Assembly (NCBI GenBank): GCA_017354895.1
Contig: CP071493.1
Coordinates: 4,278,001-4,342,000, forward strand
From: Podospora comata
Taxonomy: Eukaryota > Ascomycota > Sordariomycetes > Sordariales > Podosporaceae
Length of the DNA stretch: 64,000 nucleotides
Reading direction: 5' to 3'
A program made the translations under genes and the position numbers. Positions within the stretch are counted from its first letter, which is position 1. Every line of letters starts with the position of its first letter. Of the stretch, positions 57,777-64,000 are shown piece after piece. The notes under the pieces were generated by a model that was not told the origin of the DNA, ran no database searches, and worked only from the letters and a program-made list of their open reading frames with translations.

Positions 57777-60700
57777 GGTGGTGATCCTGTGACAGAAACA
57801 AGAGAGGACAAGGCAAAGAAGACACAGGCGACACAAGCACAAGGCCCGAAAGATAGTTGGGGGGATGTGGGGGGCAGTCACCTAGCAAAAAGCTCGGTGA
57901 ATTCGGCCGTATATATCCCGGGGTGACTATGAGCAACAGGGTAGCCAACCCGGCCACGTCTAGCTGGCTGAATCAAGCTGAAGACTCACGGTTTGGTGAC
58001 ACACCCGAGTCGGGTGCGTCAGCAGACGGTCCGAGATGCCAGATCAGATGCGAGAGAGGGCGACAACGGATGAGGGACCAGGCCTGACAGATTGGAGAGA
58101 ACAGAGGGCGCAGCCGGCTGGGACTGGACCGAAAGGAGGAGGAGAGCTGGGACCCCGGTTCGGGTACGAGTTGATGCGTGCCAGGTAGACACGGACAGGC
58201 AGAGAGGCCTAGGTGGGCGGGGGAGTCAATACTCAGAGATGTGAATTTCGTCCGCTGTCCAGCCTCGGCCTGCCAAAGGGAAAGGCAGGGTAGAGCGCAG
58301 CCGCGTGTGCCTTGGTTTGGGGGAGGGTACTACCTGACTCCGGGTGTAGGCTAATATGAAGAGAATATGCACAGATGCAGCCGCGGCGGGGGAAACTGTG
58401 ACGAGACAAGGGCCGCCAGAACAGGTTGCAAATATTGTGTACAGCAAGGTACTACGGTGGTTGTAGCTGGCGTAGAAGTCTCGTAGGTGAAAAAAGAGGA
58501 GGACGGAAAACTCACTCGTCACGCGGTGCAAAGAGGCGCAAAAGAAGAGCAAGGGAAAAGCCAGGGAGGCGACATGGAGGATGGGAAGCACCTTCATGTT
58601 AGGCACTTGGCACATACTGCTTCACCTTATAATAGAATACATTGACAAGTAGCAAGGCCCGCAGTCCCGCGGTCCCGCAAAATCGAGGCTCTAAGGCAAA
58701 CCCCGCGAGTGAGGGCGAAGATCGCCCATTACCTCCCCCACAGGTCCGGGACCCCGGGGCCATTGATTCTAGATTTGAGAAAACCCCATCCACGTCGCGA
58801 GTGGGTTGGTCCAAAAGAAAGCGTGCTTTGGCATGGCTAGAGAGACCACAGTGCATGAACTAATCCGCGCGTTGAGAAGGCATTGGCTTGGCCAACCGAA
58901 CAAAGAGCTCCTACATTGCTTGCGGACGTCTATCGTCCCCATCGCTGGGTTGCTACATCAAACCATCATGTTGCTATGCCTTGGGGAAGGATATCTTGTT
59001 CCCGAGCACCATAACCACCAGAATCAAAGAAAGGTCCATCATCGAAAGTTGAACTGAAAGAGACGACAACTCTGGCGCTTTCAATATACATACCTACCTA
59101 CCTTTTCTCGCGAGAGGCAGAAAATCAGCGAGGGGCACTGGTACCATCTTGTTTCCATAAATAGCTCCATGACACTTGGCATTGAGTGACACCCTTTCCC
59201 AATCGGGACGCGAGTCTGGGAGGGGGGCGATTTTCTGGAACTTTGCGGAATTTCAATGGCGGTTGGTAGTTGCGTTTCGGTAGGAGAACACTGGAAAAGT
59301 AAGATAATCACACGCAGATCAGGGTCAGGTCGATGACGACAATAAAACACCACTGCTACCTCCATGTGAAGAGCGGAAACACAAGCCCCTTCATCGCCAT
59401 GCATGTTGCTCCTGTAGCTGGTAGGAGCTTTGATCTGAAGATAAAACTGATGTCCCATGCGGCACATGATGGCCAAGCAGGTGAGCAAGTAGAACATCCA
59501 TGTCGTTGATGTCCAAAAGCCTTGCCACATGGCGGGGGCTCCCGTGATGCAGTGCGACGACCGTGATGATTCGCTCGAGCTTTTTTCGATGTACTGCGGA
59601 AGCCGGCGGTGGTTATCCAGACACGCAAAAGACGGGCCAAATGATCGCTCCGGACCGAGGCCGATTCCAATGTCGGAACCATTCTTGGCACGACCCGGAG
59701 GGGACGGAACATGACCGCGAAGCTGGCACAAGACTCCACTTGAAACCCCCAGACTACCGCCCACATGGATAGCCCCTCCGGTGCAAAGGTTTATGTGTCC
59801 GGAGCCAAAGTCGAGAGCGGCTCAATGAAAGGTAGGTAAAGCGTGCGGCTCGGCGACGTGATCCGGTCGAAATGTGGTACCCTTCCTCCATGGTTGAACG
59901 CAATGGAATGACAGGGCCGAGATACTGCCGTTGAACACGATAGACGAAGCAAGCGAAGCTTGGAAGCGAGATGGTAGTTGTGAGGGCGACTGCTGGGTAA
60001 CTCCTCGTTACATTGAGCATCGACCGTGAGCAGGACAAGAGTGGTGCGGTCAGGTTGGGCGGAGACGATGGCGGCTTTTTGAACAACGTGGAAAGCCCAC
60101 CTCGGCCGGAAGCCTTGACTATCCGGACACGGGCATGTTTGACAGAAGGTCGGCAGACGCCCGACAACCGCCGGAAGGAAAGGGGCATATGGCGGTTTTG
60201 AGCGGCATCCATAGGCTCTCTGGATAAAGGGGCCCGCGGCCATATACCCCCACAACGTTTCTTTTACAAGGGCCGAGATCCGGCCCCGAGAGGACGACAT
60301 CAAGAAAATGACCGGAGTAAGGCCGTGGCGATTCAGCTAATCGCTAGCATTGCCCAATTTGGTGCCGCGTATCGCTCAGTGTATCAGACTCGCTATGAAT
60401 CCTGGCTTTGTTCAGTAGATGTATAGGAGATCAACCGTTATCGCACGGTAATGGGTACGTCGATCTGTATACCTAGTTGATGGCGGCACGACTTCATCGC
60501 TTCCTCACCCACTATAGCCGGGATTCGTTTTAGATCAGTGTTGACCACAGTAGAGATGGCTGCCGAAGGGCGCGCAGGCGCCTCGATTATTTTGACTCGG
60601 CTCTCACTTGTCCATCTGGGGAGTGCGTCCAATCCAGGTGCCCATGGCTCTTTATTGCACAGGATGAATGCAGCATGAGCAGAGGGTCCAGTGGGAGTGT

Positions 60701-61285
60701 GTTGTGATAGGCAAACATTTATTTGAAGGACCGTTCTATGGTCACATTTGGGGAGAAACGGCGTTATGCGGTGGTGATATCGCTGCTCTGTTATAACTCG
60801 ACTCTTTCGTCGTCGCCCGACCTGCTCGCCCAACTGCCGACGGTAATGTTCCACGGGTCCTTCACCCCCAACTTCAACAACACCCTCCGATTTCTTCCGG
60901 GCAATAGAAAGCACAGGGTACCTGTTCTGGCCGAATCTGCTGGGCATGAAACCTGCCCCAGCAGCGATCGACAGGTCGCCAACCAAGAGGAATTCTATCT
61001 GGAATGTGTATTGCAGAAGCGAACAAAGAATAAAATCCAGCGACAAAATGGCGGGGAAAGGAAGTAACAAGCGAGAGATCTACACACGTTCGAGTCTCAG
61101 CGCCTCGTTGTACGTCTGTCCCACGTGTGGTGCCGGCCCCAGCCAGGCATGCCTGTGTGACCTCATCAGCATGTAAACTCGGCAACCTAGGTAGACAGAC
61201 ATAGAAAGGATATTGGGGTTATGGAGGGGGGAGCGGGTGGATTGTCTAGTCATGGCTGGCTGGCGGCGGCGGTAGTAGTGGTGGT

Positions 61286-61360
61286 GTCGTTGCTGTTGAT
61301 CATGACGCTGATGCCGCTGATGCTGGTGATGATGCTGGTGATGCTGGTGATGGACGCGGA
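61286..61360. repeat. Imperfect CTGATG/CTGGTGATG simple repeat
   Basis: Alternating CTGATG and CTGGTGATG units for about 70 bp. It opens a Met/Leu/Val-rich reading frame that is most likely incidental. Confidence 0.75.
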
Positions 61361-62018
61361 TGAAATGGTCAGAAATGGGTTACTCCGTACTGGTCGATGT
61401 TCCCCCGGCTCCCCCATGGAAATTCCAGACGTCCCCATGTTCGGTGCTTCTTTGGATCCGTGATTGGCCCCGGCTAAATTACGATGTGCCCGCCCACATG
61501 CACAGCGATGCGGCCAAGGCTCCCCCATGTTGCGCTACCGGACCGTGAGCGCGGGTTGCTAAGCCGGGGGAGAGCTCTGCTAGTGCAACCGCCGCAGCAG
61601 CACCGCAGAGACATCCCGAGCAAATCGCCGGCTATCTAGCTCCCATTCCAAAACGGTTACGCTGATACGGGTGCAGACCAGACACTAGGAACCAGGCCCT
61701 GAACAGGCCCGATTGGGACACACCCTCAATGAAACGTGAGCACTTCTCTGGGCGCAGTGCAGCGATAGCAAGGTACCAGACATCCTCCGCCACGGCTCCG
61801 CACCGAAGAGGTATCGAACTAGTCGGTTTGCTGGTGCAGACCCGCTGGGGTAAACGGTTCGCACTTGGGTCTGTGGAGGGGAGGGGGGGGCGTGGCACAT
61901 CAACGAGCCATCAAAGGCTTTCGAATCTGGCCCGACTCCAGCAACTCTCCACTATTACGCCGGCCAAACCGCCGTGTGGGCCATCGCCAACCCCAAACCT
62001 TCGTCCCATCCCTACAAC

Positions 62019-62041
62019 CGCACACACACACACAAACACAC
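62019..62041. repeat. CA dinucleotide run
   Basis: Short, slightly interrupted (CA)n microsatellite upstream of the right-hand F-box gene. Confidence 0.8.
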
Positions 62042-62796
62042 TCTCCCGACCCTCGACCGCCCACTCCCCGCCCTTCTCCCCGCGAATCCCAGTGACCACC
62101 GGCCATACCCATACCGCAACGGCCACCTGTAATTCCATCCGTCTCGGTGCTTCCTGTGTCGCTATTCTTTGATCATCCATTTCTGCGCGTGTTCGGGTAC
62201 ACGTCTGTCAGTTGTCTGCTGTCTGTCTCTTCGCCTCTTTCGCCCTTTCACCCTTTCACCCTCTTCCCCCCCACCCTTCCAAAACAGGCGTCAACCCCAG
62301 CTCCGTCGAACCCGTCAAACCCCGTCCCGTCCCGTCTTCTCCTGCCAGCCTCTTCCTGCATTTTGTCGTCTGTCGCCGTCGACCTCCTGGTATTCTGGAC
62401 CGTCGACTTGTTGCGCGCATCGCACGTAGCCTCCGATTGATCCAACTCGATCTCGCCCGTATTCATTCGTTACCATCTGGACGCTGGTGCTAGGAGGGTG
62501 AGCCCGGCAGTAATATCTCGCGAAAACCGACGACGCTCTGCACCAACAGACGAATCTCGACGCCAATTGACCCGCCGACTGTCGCACGATACACTCCTCA
62601 ACGCTTGCTCACTGGCTGTGGAATTGGAGGGTTCTCTTGTGCCTGATCTGTCGACGTTCCTTTCTCGCGAGGCCGATGTCCCATCATGGTTAAATTGCGA
62701 TTGGTTTGTGTTGCCACCATCATCAACACACCGTCCATCTCCTCCTCACCTGCGCAATAAGACCTAGGTGGTCGTTATCGACCAAGAATCGGAGCC

Positions 62797-64000
62797 ATGG
62801 ATCCATTACATATCACCGAGTTCGGTTCGGAGCGCTATCTTGAGAAGGTCCAACAGTCTCAGGCCCAGACACAGGCAAATGCTTCCCAAGGGCAGGGGGC
62901 AGTCTCGACGCTCCTCCAGTCCCCCTTTATTCTCCCTATTCGCGAGTCCGGCGCCACGGGCTCAGATGTCGGGGCCAAGTCGAACGAGCAAAAGCGTCCG
63001 GAAAAGAAGGGATTCAGCTCCTGGAGGAACAGATTTACCAAGCCCCCAGCAGTCCCACCTTCGAGTATCTGTGAACAGCCCGAACGTCGTCCCTCGTTGC
63101 CAGAATCGGCAACCAAACAGCCGTAAGTATTGATTTTGCATCTTTGCGGAAGCCTATCTAAGTGCTAACCCCTCGTCAGGCTGCCTTTCGACCATTTGTT
63201 TGCCGCGCTGCCGAACGAACTGCAGGTCGAGATCATCGCATCACTTCCGCTCTCTGATGTCTTGAACCTTCGACTGGCTTCGAAATCCCTTCACGCTCTG
63301 GTATCGCTGAACGAAGTCCCCATCACACGCTACCACCTTGACCACCACATACCCGCGTACGCCAAACGGCTCTACCCTTTGCCCCAGGGGCGTTCGCTCA
63401 ACTTTCACTATCTGTGCGGAATTTGGCATCGGCTACACGTTGCCGCCAAGCTGTCTCACCTAATGTGCCAGTTGATAATCAGAGAACAGTTGCTCCTCAA
63501 CACTGAAGAAAAGAGGAAGCAGTACGCCCCTCAAACAGAGCGGATGCGCCGCCGTCTGATTCCCATTTTGTTTACCGTGTTCCATTTCTTCGAAACGTAC
63601 CGGAAGCTTCACCTCAAATACATGGCCGAACACGACGGCCTCGGCCTATCAAAGACGCCTTATACGGTCAATCCAATCGAGGCCGAGATCATGAACATGT
63701 ACGACGACCGCACACTTCTGCGCGTTCATGAGGCTTTTCCCCTGGTAATATGGGCCTTTTGCAGAAGGCTCCGACCACCATCCTATGTCGGCCGCGTCGA
63801 GCGATCGCTGAGGGGTTACCTTAAAGAGAGACCACCTGACGAGGTCCATGCTGCAGTATTGTGCCTCGGTGGCATGCGGGAAGTCTTGAGGCTTTGGGAG
63901 GTGAAGGGTTACAATGCACGGCGGGCGGCCGTCGATGCTTGGTATGAGTCGATTCTCCATGAACAACCGGTGGAGCCGGAGCCGAAAAGAAGACGAGGGA
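62797..64000 (+). CDS. F-box protein (3' end outside window)
   Basis: Likely SCF substrate receptor. Exons 62797..63122 and 63180..>64000 give at least 381 residues. The first 110 residues are Gln/Ser/Arg-rich (QAQTQANASQGQG). The F-box follows the splice: FAALPNELQVEIIASLPLSD with LRLASKSLHALV. The rest is helical and basic with CGIWHRLHVAAKLSHLM, RRLIPILFTVFHFFETY, RSLRGYLKERPPDEVHAAV and LGGMREVLRLWEVKG. The final visible segment EPEPKRRRG is a possible nuclear signal. The gene runs off the right edge, so its C-terminus is unseen. No leucine-rich or WD repeats are visible. Confidence 0.88.

Larger units (their letters stand above)
57777..62796. other. Gene-poor region of 5 kb
   Basis: Largest stretch without a supported gene. 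It holds the leftward promoter of the uncharacterised gene, several unrelated ORFs of 60-230 codons without domain or splice support, a GATGCTG-type simple repeat near 61300, a CA run near 62020 and a C/T-rich leader up to the right-hand F-box gene. No RNA gene is recognised. Confidence 0.45.

Noticed and set aside
58226-58615. Minus-strand ORF starting like a signal peptide (MKVLPILHVASLAFPLL)
   Set aside because: A donor-like GTGAGT follows at once, but no acceptor and downstream exon give a recognisable protein; probably chance or leader sequence.
59791-60303. 170-codon minus-strand ORF
   Set aside because: No ATG-supported context, domain or splice signals, and composition is unlike the window's genes.
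61048-61176. 42-residue plus-strand ORF with CPTCG and CLC
   Set aside because: Too short and without family support; Cys spacing could be accidental.

Overview
This 64 kb window is nuclear DNA from a filamentous ascomycete, most likely a Sordariomycete and perhaps in the Sordariales. Genes carry short introns (mostly 50-90 bp) with GTRNGT donors and CTAAC-like branch points, sit close together on both strands, and encode fungal families: a PTH11-like rhodopsin-fold receptor, a Zn2Cys6 regulator, DnmA-type dynamin and fungal Nup84. I saw no transposon, virus relic, tRNA, rRNA or CRISPR array. Exon limits were worked out by hand from splice signals and reading-frame continuity. Nearly every model closes in frame; the few uncertain starts or donors are stated in the entries.

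Layout. 1-13 kb: a YghA-type short-chain dehydrogenase (cut by the left edge), a PTH11-like membrane protein, a small secreted CVNH-like protein, an MBD4-type DNA glycosylase, cytochrome c1, a DAHP synthase and an AIG1/FAR-17a-like hydrolase. 13-26 kb: a WD40-cyclophilin (PPWD1 type), an FMN alpha-hydroxy-acid oxidase, Nup84, a tiny CMC4 gene made of very small exons, SUMO and a three-LIM paxillin-like protein. 27-42 kb: an MCT-type transporter, a fused succinyl-CoA ligase alpha-beta gene, COX19, the fission dynamin DNM1 and a very large F-box/zinc-knuckle protein. 42-52 kb: a secreted alpha-amylase with a starch-binding domain, a Zn2Cys6 regulator, a Grx3/4-type monothiol glutaredoxin and a Cys-rich CYSTM-like protein. 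52-64 kb: ABP1, VPS37, an unrecognised fungal gene, a gene-poor stretch of 5 kb and an F-box gene cut by the right edge.

There is no secondary-metabolite cluster. Several mitochondrial genes (CYT1, CMC4, the succinyl-CoA ligase fusion, COX19, DNM1) are present but are not arranged as one unit. The points most worth a second look are the succinyl-CoA ligase fusion, whose beta half lacks the usual ATP-grasp nucleotide motifs and keeps a presequence-like linker; two matched inverted CCAAT pairs 105 bp apart before cytochrome c1; a TGAGTCA element joined to a CCAAT box before DAHP synthase; a CGG-N8-CGG site before the amylase; and the CMC4 gene, which is invisible to ordinary ORF calling.
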